Part shown: one piece after another, positions 35,284 to 44,135 of the stretch | Layout of the letters: every line of letters starts with the position of its first letter | Position numbering within the stretch: the stretch's first letter is position 1 | Assembly: GCA_021770065.1 (NCBI GenBank) | Contig: JAETRR010000024.1 | Location: forward strand, 37,334-101,333 | DNA length: 64,000 nucleotides | Source: Lachnoclostridium sp. | Lineage (GTDB): Bacteria; Bacillota; Clostridia; Lachnospirales; Lachnospiraceae | Direction: 5' to 3' | The notes under the pieces: model-generated | The model's database searches: none | Told to the model about the DNA's origin: nothing | What the model saw: the letters and a program-made list of their open reading frames with translations, nothing else | Program-made: the position numbers and the translations under genes

Positions 35284-36672
35284 TTACTCTGATGTTCTTT
35301 TACTTGCCGAACGCCTAATCTCAGCCTCTACCGCATTGATCAAAGCTGACTGTGTACGATCCTTTGATTCCAAGGCCTTCATAACCTGCTCATCAATGGT
35401 ACCTGCAGTAATAATATGCTGAACCACCACAGTTTCCGCTGACTGACCTTGTCTCCATAATCTGGCAACTGTCTGCTGGTACAATTCCAGGCTCCAGGTA
35501 AGTCCAAACCATATCAGCATATTTCCACCGGATTGCAGATTCAAACCATGTCCGGCAGAGGCCGGATGAATCAATGCCACAGGCAGTTCTCCTCTATTCC
35601 ATTTTCGAATACTCTCTTCTGAATCAAGCTTTTTAAAAGGAATTCTCCTCTCAGAAAGCCTTCTCATAATTCTGGACAAGTCATGCTTAAACCAATAAGC
35701 CACCATAACCGGTTTCCCATTCGCAGCCTCAATCAAATCCTCCAATGCATCCAGCTTCTGGTCATGAATCTGTATCTCATCGCCATCATCGGAATACACT
35801 GCTCCATTTGCCATCTGCATCAGCTTACCGGATAGTGCCGTCGCATTTGCCGCTGTCACTTCTCCGCCCTTCAACGGCAAGAATAAATCCTCTGCCATGT
35901 CCGAATACAGTTCTTCCTCAGCCTCACTCATGTAAACCGGATATTCATTACTGATAAGCTCCGGCATCTTCAAATGATCCAAGGCCTTCATGGAAATCGT
36001 AATATCCGATATCTTATCGTAAATCTGTTCCTCCGCACCTTTTCTCAATTTGTAGGAATAAACAATCTGACCATTCATCTGATCCGGCACAAAATAATTC
36101 ACTCTGTACTGACTGATAAATCTTCCAAGTCTTTCACCCATATCCAGACATTTGAATTCTGCAAAAAGATCCATCAAACCATTGGAAGAAGGTGTACCGG
36201 TCAAACCAATTACTCTCTTTATCTTTGGTCTTACCTTCATAAATGCCTTGAACCGTTTACTATTCCAATTCTTAAAGGATGAAAGCTCATCCAACACCAC
36301 CATATCGAAATCAAAAGGAACACCACTCTGGTCTACAAGCCATTGCAGATTTTCACGGTTAATCACATAGATGTCGGCATCTGCTGCCAGCGCCTTCTTT
36401 CTCTCTGCAGCTGTACCAAGAACAATCGAATATCTCAGGTGTTTTAAATGCTCCCATTTGTGAATCTCATCGCTCCAGGTATTTCTTGCCACTCGAAGCG
36501 GAGCCACCACCAAGACCTTACTTACCTCAAATCTGTCATACAGAAGCTGTTCGATGGCTGTCAACGTAATACTGGTCTTGCCAAGTCCCATGCCGAGTAT
36601 CACGGCTGCTATCGGATGTTCCAATATGTAATTGATTGCATACTGCTGATAATCATGTGGTTTGTATATCAT
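35284..36672 (-). CDS. SNF2-type DEAD/DEAH helicase
   Basis: The 462-residue protein has helicase motif I (AVILGMGLGKTSITLTAI, residue about 25), a DExx box (VVLDELSSFKN, about 130), motif III-like LTGTPSSNG, and C-terminal motif VI (YQQTVARLWRQGQ, about 415). It is the standard SNF2-like helicase of phage replication modules and overlaps the VRR-NUC gene by 20 bp, a frequent partner. Confidence 0.93.
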   Translation of the reverse strand: MIYKPHDYQQYAINYILEHPIAAVILGMGLGKTSITLTAIEQLLYDRFEVSKVLVVAPLRVARNTWSDEIHKWEHLKHLRYSIVLGTAAERKKALAADADIYVINRENLQWLVDQSGVPFDFDMVVLDELSSFKNWNSKRFKAFMKVRPKIKRVIGLTGTPSSNGLMDLFAEFKCLDMGERLGRFISQYRVNYFVPDQMNGQIVYSYKLRKGAEEQIYDKISDITISMKALDHLKMPELISNEYPVYMSEAEEELYSDMAEDLFLPLKGGEVTAANATALSGKLMQMANGAVYSDDGDEIQIHDQKLDALEDLIEAANGKPVMVAYWFKHDLSRIMRRLSERRIPFKKLDSEESIRKWNRGELPVALIHPASAGHGLNLQSGGNMLIWFGLTWSLELYQQTVARLWRQGQSAETVVVQHIITAGTIDEQVMKALESKDRTQSALINAVEAEIRRSASKRTSE

Positions 36673-36931
36673 CTAAAATTCCTCCAATCTGTCCTGCGTC
36701 ATCCAGGATGAATACCTTATATCCAAGAGCACGAAGCTGATCATGTCTGTGAATCTGGAGCTTCCTTGGCTTCTCACCAAGAGTCTTCACTTCCACGAAC
36801 CCGATTTTCCCGTCAGGTAATAAAACAACTCGGTCGGGCCAGCCTGATGAACCGGAATTCCATTTCTCACACAAGCCGCCTCGCTTTCGAACCTCCCGTA
36901 CTAATTTCTGTTCAATATATTTTTCACGCAT
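36653..36931 (-). CDS. VRR-NUC domain nuclease
   Basis: The 92-residue protein has the PD-(D/E)XK pattern of VRR-NUC: GGLCEKWNSGSSGWPDRVVLLPDGKIGFVEVKTLGEKPRKLQ, with catalytic D (WPDRV) and EVK. Members act as Holliday-junction or flap nucleases in phage replication. Confidence 0.93.
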   Translation of the reverse strand: MREKYIEQKLVREVRKRGGLCEKWNSGSSGWPDRVVLLPDGKIGFVEVKTLGEKPRKLQIHRHDQLRALGYKVFILDDAGQIGGILDDIQTT

Positions 36932-37082
36932 CCCGCGCCTCCGTCATTCTTAACAGGTGTGCAGGTCGAGTACCTCGTTTCGTAAAACTCCCTTAAGCAG
37001 ATTTTTCATAAATTTCTCTCTAAAGGAACTTTTATGTACTGAGGTTAACGACCTACACATTTGAGTTTGAAAATGAATGCCA

Positions 37083-39235
37083 TCACTCCAAGAAATCCTG
37101 TCCTTCTTTCAGCTTTAGTCCCACAACCTGCACTCCGGTGTTCTTGCGAATCCGTTTGTAGCCGGCCTTGTCCATCGAGGAATAGAAATCTGTCGTACTG
37201 CGGATATATTCACCGTTTTGCATGCAATGTGCTCGATAAGCCTGATACAACTCGCCAGATTTTTCTTTATATGACGGATTAATCTCACAGCATTCCTCTA
37301 AGAACTGTCCAAGCCAATCATTATCCTCGCGGTATGCCTGAATCGCTGCTTTCACCACATCCGGCAGATCAGTATTGAAATTCTTATCAATTGCTCTCTT
37401 AGCGCCTTCGATGATCCAGCTCATTACAGCCGGTCCCGCATGCTCAAACAAATAATCCGCATAATTCTTGATATCGCTCTTCCCGATAATCTTCGCATTG
37501 AAGGAAATCACAATCAGCCTGCGCCAGATACCATCATCATTGGCTCCCACCTTTGGCAGATGATTCGTATAAAGCACCAGCGTATGCGACGGAACAAAGG
37601 AGAAGGGATCCTTGTACTTCTTCTCCGCCTGAATCTCGTCCGTTGAGCAAAGCTGCTTCACCACGGCGGTATTAAGCCTCATTCCCTCCTCCATTTCCGA
37701 AGAAATGATGAGTCTCTTCCCCTTAAGCTCAGCCATCTCCGGTTTCACATTTCTCTTGCAGTTCATAGTGAGTGCCTCCGCCGAAAGCTTTCCGGCATAA
37801 TTCCCCAGCACCCGAAAAATCGTATTCCAAAAGGTACTCTTTCCATTGGCACCGCCACCGTAAGCAATAATCATATGCTCCTGATACACCTTACCGATTG
37901 CAGCCATTCCCACAGTCTCCTGCACATAATCAATCAGCTTCTGATCGTGGCATAAGGTGTATTGATGAGAATCTCATCCTTATCCAGCTCACTGACAGAA
38001 ATCGCAAGCATCGGCTTTGCAGTATTCGCCGCCGATACAATGTACTTATAATCACGTCTCTTCTGTACAAACTTCAGGTAGGTCTGCGCACCCATCAGCA
38101 TGTACACAAGCGGCAGCAGCTTTCCATCTACTTCCTTAAGAAGCTCCTTCGGACCTGCCTGGATAGAAGCCTTTGGGACACCTGCATCCTCTAAAGCCTT
38201 TTCCACTCTGTCAACCTCATCCATGGCATCCTGTAGCTGCAAATCCAGAAATTCCTCCACCGCTCCAATCGCCATCTGCTTGTCCTCTCGCCAGCATTCC
38301 CCATCGAATCTAAGAAAATCCGTTGCACTGGTGTATTTCAGTTCATCACCATACTCACGCACAAGAACCTTAGCCTGTCCGATATCCGAATAATCCTCCG
38401 GCTTAAGGGAAGACCCCGCAAAATCCGCATTATATTCATCAGGAGGAACATAACCATCCTGTGTCACAATGCTTTTTCGAAAAAACTTCACCGCGCTGTT
38501 CCAAATAGTCTTAAGTTCGAAATCCGGAAGCGGCGGATCACATTTCTTTGCATGCTCCAGAAATGCCTCATGTGCTTTTTTCGTATCTCCGTACCGTTTC
38601 AAAACACGACCGGCAAATCGACTCATTGTGTTATTGCGGCTTCCTTCTAATATAGGACCGGAGCTCTTACCTCCTGGCATCTCCGAATCGAAGTCTTCCT
38701 CTTCCATATCAGAGATCTCAACCTCCTCGTCCACCGTCATCCAACCATCATGAAAAATCACCTCATCACACTCCGCACCGAATATGAATCTGGCTGCATC
38801 CAAGGCATTTCCATCAAAAAAAGGATAGGCATTTTGAATCGATTTCTTCAGATTTCCATACTTGGTCGCATCCGTTATCTCTGTAATAGGAAAATACATG
38901 TGGTACCTCGGTCTTGCCGACTTTCCCTCTTTCTCTAAAAGATGGTGGCGACTCGGTGCCAGCAAGTACTCCACATTCGGAAACAACTCCTCCAGCTTCT
39001 CAGGCGTAATCCATTCCGTTGGATCTTCTGAGTGGTCATTATCAATATCCATAACAATCACATCCGATCGGATGAAATTATCAATGCTTCGATAATTCCC
39101 TTTGAACTCTCCGCAAACATGATCCTTCTTCACCGCTTCCTGCAGCTGCTCCGGCGTGACCACCGTCACCTTACCCGGATAGCTACAGTTCCCGGCTTGA
39201 CCGACGCAGTTTGCAGTAAAAATCGTTACCTGCAT
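37083..39235 (-). pseudogene. D5-type primase/helicase, broken by internal deletion
   Basis: The first frame (39235-37934, 433 codons) has the primase part (SDVIVMDIDNDHSEDP, ARPRYHMYFPI) and the start of the D5 N-domain. It stops at TGA just after LINTPYATIRS. The second frame (37925-37083) resumes with KLIDYVQETVGMAAIGK and carries Walker A IIAYGGGANGKSTFW and the rest of the helicase. In intact relatives about 50 residues separate the LLNTPxGT and YVQE blocks; here they abut directly and in different frames. The simplest reading is a deletion that also shifted the frame, so the phage likely cannot replicate on its own. Confidence 0.85.
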
Positions 39236-39272
39236 ACTTCAAACCTCACTTCTACAAAGTAAGGACAATAAT

Positions 39273-39314
39273 CCTTCTACCTTCCTAAGCGCCTTCGACC
39301 TGCACTTTTCCGGT
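39273..39314 (-). promoter_or_regulatory. Copy B of the shared 42-nt control element, upstream of the primase
   Basis: On the minus strand ACCGGAA (39314-39308), 15 bases, then GCGCTTAGGAAGGTAGAAGG (39292-39273), 37 bases before the primase ATG. It faces copy C head-on across the intergenic region. Confidence 0.7.
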
Positions 39315-39423
39315 CAGAGGTCAAAAAATTTGCAGAGATTTAGCCAGGGCACAATCGCTTCCTTATAAAAGTGAAAAATGCCCTGGCTCTTCTCAAAATT
39401 TTTTTCAAAAAAATATTCATCCG

Positions 39424-39466
39424 ACCGGAAAAACAAATCACAGATGCGCTTAGGAAGATAGAAAGG
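39424..39466 (+). promoter_or_regulatory. Copy C of the shared control element, upstream of the plus-strand replication genes
   Basis: ACCGGAA (39424-39430), 15 bases, then GCGCTTAGGAAGATAGAAAGG (39446-39466), 32 bases before the ATG at 39499. Same block order and spacer as copies A and B. Confidence 0.7.
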
Positions 39467-39498
39467 CACGAAGCCATTCGGAAAGTGAGGTGCTGCAG

Positions 39499-39642
39499 AT
39501 GCAGACAGAAACGATTGATAAAGGCCGGCAGGCCACACCGCAGATTGAAGAAGAGCTTATTGATACTCTCATCGCAATCAGCGTAGTAGCCAAACGCCTG
39601 GCAGCCAATCTAAGACAACAGAATACAGAATGGAGGAACTGA
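39499..39642 (+). CDS. Small phage protein, 47 residues
   Basis: ATG after GTGAGG. The product is a helical 47-mer (ELIDTLIAISVVAKRLAANLRQQ). It starts the plus-strand replication operon downstream of control element C and is followed 2 bp later by the next gene. Function unknown; tiny helical proteins at this place are frequent in Firmicute phages. Confidence 0.65.
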   Translation: MQTETIDKGRQATPQIEEELIDTLIAISVVAKRLAANLRQQNTEWRN

Positions 39643-39644
39643 AA

Positions 39645-39953
39645 ATGAGCAAAATGAGTGAATTATCTCAGGTGCTGGAGGAAATTATTGCCTGCGGTGA
39701 AGGAATGATCAAAGCCGCAAATGCAATAAAAGAAATCTTCTCTTCTACAGAAGAAGCTCCGGCAACACCTGAAGCAGCCCCTTCCTATACCAAGGAAGAT
39801 GTTCGCGGAATCCTTGCTGCAAAGTCAGCTGCCGGATTCAAAAAGGAAGTTAAAGAGCTTCTGGAGAAATACGGCGCACAGCAGTTAAAGCAGGTTGATC
39901 CAAAGGATTATGCAGCCCTTCTTAAGGAAGCAGAGGTGATTGGAAATGCCTAA
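39645..39953 (+). CDS. Small phage protein, rRNA-biogenesis-like name in relatives; function unknown
   Basis: ATG at 39645 after GGAGGAACTG. The 102-residue product has an acidic, Pro/Ala-rich linker (STEEAPATPEAAPSYTKEDVRG) and a SAP-like or helical C-terminal part (ILAAKSAAGFKKEVKELLEKYGAQQLKQVDP). It resembles small proteins that precede DUF2800 in phage replication operons, and it overlaps that gene by 8 bp. Confidence 0.75.
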   Translation: MSKMSELSQVLEEIIACGEGMIKAANAIKEIFSSTEEAPATPEAAPSYTKEDVRGILAAKSAAGFKKEVKELLEKYGAQQLKQVDPKDYAALLKEAEVIGNA

Positions 39954-41079
39954 GCACGCATACCTCTCCGCCTCTGCCAGCCACAGATGGTTAGCTTGTC
40001 CGCCAAGTGCAAAGCTCTGTGCCAGCATTCCGGATCAAGCATCCGAATATGCACAGCAGGGAACTGACTGTCATGAGCTCTGTGCCTACCTGGTAGAGAA
40101 AGCACTGGGCAGAGATGTTCCGGATCCAACAGAAAGCCTTACCTACTACGATGCAGAGATGCAGAACTGTGCAGAGGAATACATGAATTATGTATTGGAA
40201 CAGATTGAAGCGGCAAAGGAGTTCTGCAAGGATCCACAAGTCATGATTGAGCAGAGACTCGACTTCTCCCGCTGGGTAGAAAATGGTTTCGGAACCGGTG
40301 ACTGTGTCATTGTGGCTGATGAAGTATTACAGATTATTGACTACAAACACGGTCTGGGAGTACTCGTAAGCGCCGGTGATGATGAACACGGTGGTAACAG
40401 CCAAATGATGTGTTATGCCTTAGGTGCTTTGGAAGTATTCGGAGACATCTACGATATCAATCAGATTAAGATGACCATCTTTCAACCAAGGCGTGAAAAC
40501 ATCAGTACCTACACCATCAGCAGAGACAACCTTCTGAAATGGGCAGATGAAGTCCTGGCTCCTACTGCACAGCTTGCATATGTAGGCGAAGGCGAATTCA
40601 AAGCCGGTGACCACTGCCAGTTCTGCAAGGGAAAGGCGACCTGCCGCAAGCGTGCGGAATACAACCTAGAGCTTGCAAAATATGATTTCGAAATGCCTGC
40701 TACCCTGGATAATACAGAAATCGCTGCCATCCTTGAAAAAGTGGATGAAATGATTTCCTGGGGCAATGACATCAAGGAATATGCACTAAAACAGGCACAG
40801 TCAGGAGTTCACTTCGAAGGCTGGAAGGTCGTAGAAGGAAGAGCCAACAGGAAATATGCAGATGAAGAAGCAGTCGCCTTCAAAGTTAAGGATGCAGGCT
40901 TCGATCCGTATGAGAAAAAGCTTCTTGGCGTAACCGCTATGAGCACACTGCTCGGTAAGAAGAAATTCGAAGAGCTTTTAGGTGAGCTGATCTACAAGCC
41001 ACCCGGTAAACCGGCATTGGTTCCGGAATCTGATAAGAGACCGGCAATGAATACAGCAACAGACGATTTTAAAGAGTAA
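39946..41079 (+). CDS. DUF2800 protein (Cas4/RecB-like nuclease)
   Basis: ATG at 39946 after GAGGTG. The 377-residue protein starts KHAYLSASASHRWLACPPSAKL, has the PD-(D/E)XK core (FGTGDCVIVADEVLQIIDYKHGLG, residue about 128) and a cysteine cluster near 225 (HCQFCKGKATCRKRAEYN), as in Cas4/AddB-type nucleases. It is a phage replication/recombination nuclease, typically co-transcribed with DUF2815 and PolA as here. Confidence 0.93.
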   Translation: MPKHAYLSASASHRWLACPPSAKLCASIPDQASEYAQQGTDCHELCAYLVEKALGRDVPDPTESLTYYDAEMQNCAEEYMNYVLEQIEAAKEFCKDPQVMIEQRLDFSRWVENGFGTGDCVIVADEVLQIIDYKHGLGVLVSAGDDEHGGNSQMMCYALGALEVFGDIYDINQIKMTIFQPRRENISTYTISRDNLLKWADEVLAPTAQLAYVGEGEFKAGDHCQFCKGKATCRKRAEYNLELAKYDFEMPATLDNTEIAAILEKVDEMISWGNDIKEYALKQAQSGVHFEGWKVVEGRANRKYADEEAVAFKVKDAGFDPYEKKLLGVTAMSTLLGKKKFEELLGELIYKPPGKPALVPESDKRPAMNTATDDFKE

Positions 41080-41093
41080 AGGAGACAAAAGTT

Positions 41094-41657
41094 ATGTCAA
41101 AGATTTCAAATCCTACAAAGGTAATCACAGGAGTAAACACACGTTGGAGCTATGCGAATGTATGGGATGCCAAGAGCATCAACGGAGGCGCGCCGAAGTA
41201 CAGCGTTTCCCTCATCATTCCCAAGTCCGACACCGTAACTGTAAGCAAGATTAAGGCAGCCATCGAAGCAGCCTATGAGGAAGGACAGAGCAAGCTCAAA
41301 GGCAATGGCAAGACCGTTCCTGCTCTCTCTGTTCTCAAGACACCTCTTCGCGATGGTGATCTGGAAAGACCTGACGACCCGGCTTATGCAAACGCATACT
41401 TCATCAACGCCAACAGTGCTTCCGCACCCGGCATTGTAGATGCAGACCGTCAGCCTATCCTTGAGAGATCAGAAGTCTATTCCGGCGTATATGGCAGAGC
41501 CAGCATCAATTTCTATGCTTTCAACAGCAATGGAAATAAAGGAATTGCCTGCGGACTCAACAATCTCCAGAAGATTCGCGACGGTGAGCCTCTCGGTGGC
41601 AAGTCTCGTGCAGAAGATGACTTCGCATCCGAGGAAGAGGAAGATTTCCTCTCCTAA
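41094..41657 (+). CDS. DUF2815 protein (ssDNA-binding-like)
   Basis: The 187-residue protein (TKVITGVNTRWSYANVWDAKSI, GGAPKYSVSLIIPKSD) matches DUF2815, an OB-fold-like family in phage replication modules thought to bind single-stranded DNA. The acidic C-terminal tail (DDFASEEEEDFLS) is typical of SSB-type partners. Confidence 0.92.
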   Translation: MSKISNPTKVITGVNTRWSYANVWDAKSINGGAPKYSVSLIIPKSDTVTVSKIKAAIEAAYEEGQSKLKGNGKTVPALSVLKTPLRDGDLERPDDPAYANAYFINANSASAPGIVDADRQPILERSEVYSGVYGRASINFYAFNSNGNKGIACGLNNLQKIRDGEPLGGKSRAEDDFASEEEEDFLS

Positions 41658-41796
41658 TATCATCTGGGGAAGCGTAGGAATATCCTTACTTCTCTCTACT
41701 ATCCAAGGATTAATTTATGATAAGAAGCGTGAAAAGCGCGACCTGGAATATCATGCAGAACGCATGGAAAGCTTGAAAAAATTAAGCGATAAATAA
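41617..41796 (+). CDS. Small membrane protein, 59 residues
   Basis: This frame overlaps the DUF2815 end and has one hydrophobic segment (IIWGSVGISLLLSTIQGLIY) followed by a charged helix (DKKREKRDLEYHAERMESLKKL). The start is uncertain: ATG 41617 is used, without a strong ribosome site. Codon use after the DUF2815 stop still looks protein-like. Confidence 0.5.
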   Translation: MTSHPRKRKISSPNIIWGSVGISLLLSTIQGLIYDKKREKRDLEYHAERMESLKKLSDK

Positions 41797-41857
41797 CAAC
41801 CTGGGCGGTGACACTCCTGCTGCCGCCCGCTATTTCAGAAAGGCAAGGTGACAACCT

Positions 41858-42049
41858 ATGACAAAAGAATTATTAAATGAATTGATGAATGCACTTGTTG
41901 ATGGAACTCTTTTCGGTATCTGTTTTAGTTTTTGGATTATGATATTGATTGCAGTTTGGCGTTAGTTCCTCGGCGTAGTAAAACGCTTCCTCCACTGGCT
42001 CTGTCCAAAGTGGTTCAAGCCAAAAACTGAAGAAACTGACAAGAACTAA
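41858..42049 (+). pseudogene. Small membrane protein interrupted by an in-frame TAG
   Basis: ATG at 41858 after AGGCAAGGTG starts 35 codons with a membrane segment (TLFGICFSFWIMILIAVWR), then TAG at 41963-41965. The same frame continues directly as FLGVVKRFLHWLCPKWFKPKTEE to a TAA at 42047. A nonsense mutation in a roughly 63-residue gene is the simplest explanation; readthrough is an alternative. Confidence 0.5.
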
Positions 42050-42106
42050 TCACCAGGCGGCGGTACCTCCAAAGTGCCGCTGCTGTTTTTGTAAAGGAAA
42101 AAGATT

Positions 42107-44092
42107 ATGATAAAAGAATTGTCAATAGATTTAGAGACCTATAGCGATATTGATATCTCCAAATGCGGAGCGTACAAGTACGCTGAATCTGATCATTTTG
42201 AGATCCTGCTCTTCGGCGTTTCTGTTGATAATGGGCCAGTAGTAGTTTATGACCTTGCTGCAGGTGATGAAATACCAACAGAAATCCTGGAAGCACTATC
42301 TGATGAGAATATAACAAAATGGGCTTTTAACGCTTCCTTCGAAAGAGTCTGTTTGTCCAACTGGCTCCGGAAGCATCATCCTGAATATTTCAAATCTTAC
42401 AATTCAGAGGATGATCCAGTACACAACTATCTGAATCCATCCTCTTGGAAATGCACTATGATTTGGTCAGCCTATATGGGCTTACCACTCTCACTGGAAG
42501 GTGTTGGCGCAGTCCTGAAGCTTCAGGATCAGAAAATGAAGGAAGGCAAGGACTTAATCAAATACTTCTGCTGCCCTTGCAAACCCACCAAGGCCAACGG
42601 TGGCAGAACCAGAAATTTCCCGGAACATGCACCGGATAAATGGGAAAGCTTCAAATCCTACAATCGCAGAGATGTTGAAGTAGAGCTTTCCATCAAACAG
42701 AGATTATCTAAATTCCCGGTTCCGGATTCTATATGGAAGGAGTATCACATTGATCAGGAAATCAATGACCGGGGAATTATGCTGGATACGGATGTGGTGA
42801 AGAATGCAATCGCATTTGACAAAAAATCAAAAGCAGAGCTCATGACTGCAATGCAGAATATCACGAACCTTGACAATCCCAACAGTGTCATCCAGATGAA
42901 ACAATGGCTCTCAGATAATGGCATGGAGACAGAATCTCTTGGTAAGAAGGATGTTGCCGGGCTGATAAAAGAAACCGATGGTAATATTGCAGAAGCCCTC
43001 AAACTCAGACTTCAGCTTGCAAAATCCTCCGTCAAGAAATACCAGGCAATGCAAAATGCCATCTGTAAAGATGGTCGTGCTCACGGTATGTTCCAATTCT
43101 ACGGTGCCAATCGTTCAGGCAGATGGGCCGGTCGACTCATACAGTTGCAGAATCTGCCGCAGAACCACATGCCAGATCTTGCGGAAGCTCGCGAACTGGT
43201 TCGTACCGGTGATTATGATACCTTGGAATTGCTTTATGATGATATCCCGGATACTTTATCTCAGCTTATTCGTACCGCCTTCATCGCAAGACCGGGATAC
43301 AAATTCATCGTAAGCGACTACTCTGCCATCGAAGCCAGAGTTCTTGCACATCTCGCTGGTGAGGCCTGGCGTTCCAAGGTATTTGCCGAAGGAAAAGATA
43401 TCTACTGTGCATCAGCAAGTCAGATGTTTGGAGTACCTGTTGAAAAACATGGTGTAAACTCTCACCTCAGGCAGAAAGGTAAAATCGCAGAGCTTGCCCT
43501 GGGATATGGCGGATCAGTCGGTGCACTGAAATCCATGGGTGCACTGGAGATGGGCTTGACCGAAGAAGAGTTGCAACCACTGGTAGATTCCTGGCGAAAT
43601 TCAAATCCTATGATAACAGCCTTCTGGTGGGATGTTGATACTGCAGTCATGACTACCATCAAACAGCGTATTCCGACTGAAGTTCGTGGCATAAAATTCT
43701 GCTACAGGAGCGGTATGCTTTTCATCAAGCTTCCTTCCGGTAGAATGCTCAGCTATGTAAAACCTCGTATCGGTGAAAACAAGTTCGGTGGCGAATCCGT
43801 CACCTACGAAGGCATCGGCTCCACCAAGAAATGGGAACGAATAGAATCCTACGGTCCGAAATTCGTGGAGAATATCGTACAGGCAGTATCCAGGGATCTT
43901 CTCTGCTATGCCATGCAGAATCTGTCTAACCAGCTGATATGCGGACACGTCCATGATGAGCTGATCCTCGAATGTCCTGAAAATACCGAAGTCAGTAGCA
44001 TCACTTCTGTCATGGGCAAATCTCCTGACTGGATACCGAACATCCTGATCAGAGGCGATGGCTATGAGACCAAATTTTATAAAAAAGATTAA
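42107..44092 (+). CDS. Phage DNA polymerase, family A
   Basis: The 661-residue protein has an N-terminal 3'-5' exonuclease (LSIDLETYSDID with the DxE pair; YNRRDVEVE) and polymerase motifs A (IVSDYSAIEARVLAHLAGE, about residue 405), B (KGKIAELALGYGG, about 465) and C (CGHVHDELILECP, about 615). It replicates phage DNA. It is the last plus-strand gene of this operon. Confidence 0.96.
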   Translation: MIKELSIDLETYSDIDISKCGAYKYAESDHFEILLFGVSVDNGPVVVYDLAAGDEIPTEILEALSDENITKWAFNASFERVCLSNWLRKHHPEYFKSYNSEDDPVHNYLNPSSWKCTMIWSAYMGLPLSLEGVGAVLKLQDQKMKEGKDLIKYFCCPCKPTKANGGRTRNFPEHAPDKWESFKSYNRRDVEVELSIKQRLSKFPVPDSIWKEYHIDQEINDRGIMLDTDVVKNAIAFDKKSKAELMTAMQNITNLDNPNSVIQMKQWLSDNGMETESLGKKDVAGLIKETDGNIAEALKLRLQLAKSSVKKYQAMQNAICKDGRAHGMFQFYGANRSGRWAGRLIQLQNLPQNHMPDLAEARELVRTGDYDTLELLYDDIPDTLSQLIRTAFIARPGYKFIVSDYSAIEARVLAHLAGEAWRSKVFAEGKDIYCASASQMFGVPVEKHGVNSHLRQKGKIAELALGYGGSVGALKSMGALEMGLTEEELQPLVDSWRNSNPMITAFWWDVDTAVMTTIKQRIPTEVRGIKFCYRSGMLFIKLPSGRMLSYVKPRIGENKFGGESVTYEGIGSTKKWERIESYGPKFVENIVQAVSRDLLCYAMQNLSNQLICGHVHDELILECPENTEVSSITSVMGKSPDWIPNILIRGDGYETKFYKKD

Positions 44093-44095
44093 ATA

Positions 44096-44132
44096 AATGC
44101 TCACCTTGGAACAAATTTCCAGAGTGAGCATT
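44096..44132. terminator. Bidirectional hairpin between PolA and the HEPN-like gene
   Basis: AATGCTCAC (44096-44104) pairs with GTGAGCATT (44124-44132) around a 19-base loop between convergent stop codons at 44092 and 44136. Confidence 0.7.
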
Positions 44133-44135
44133 ACT

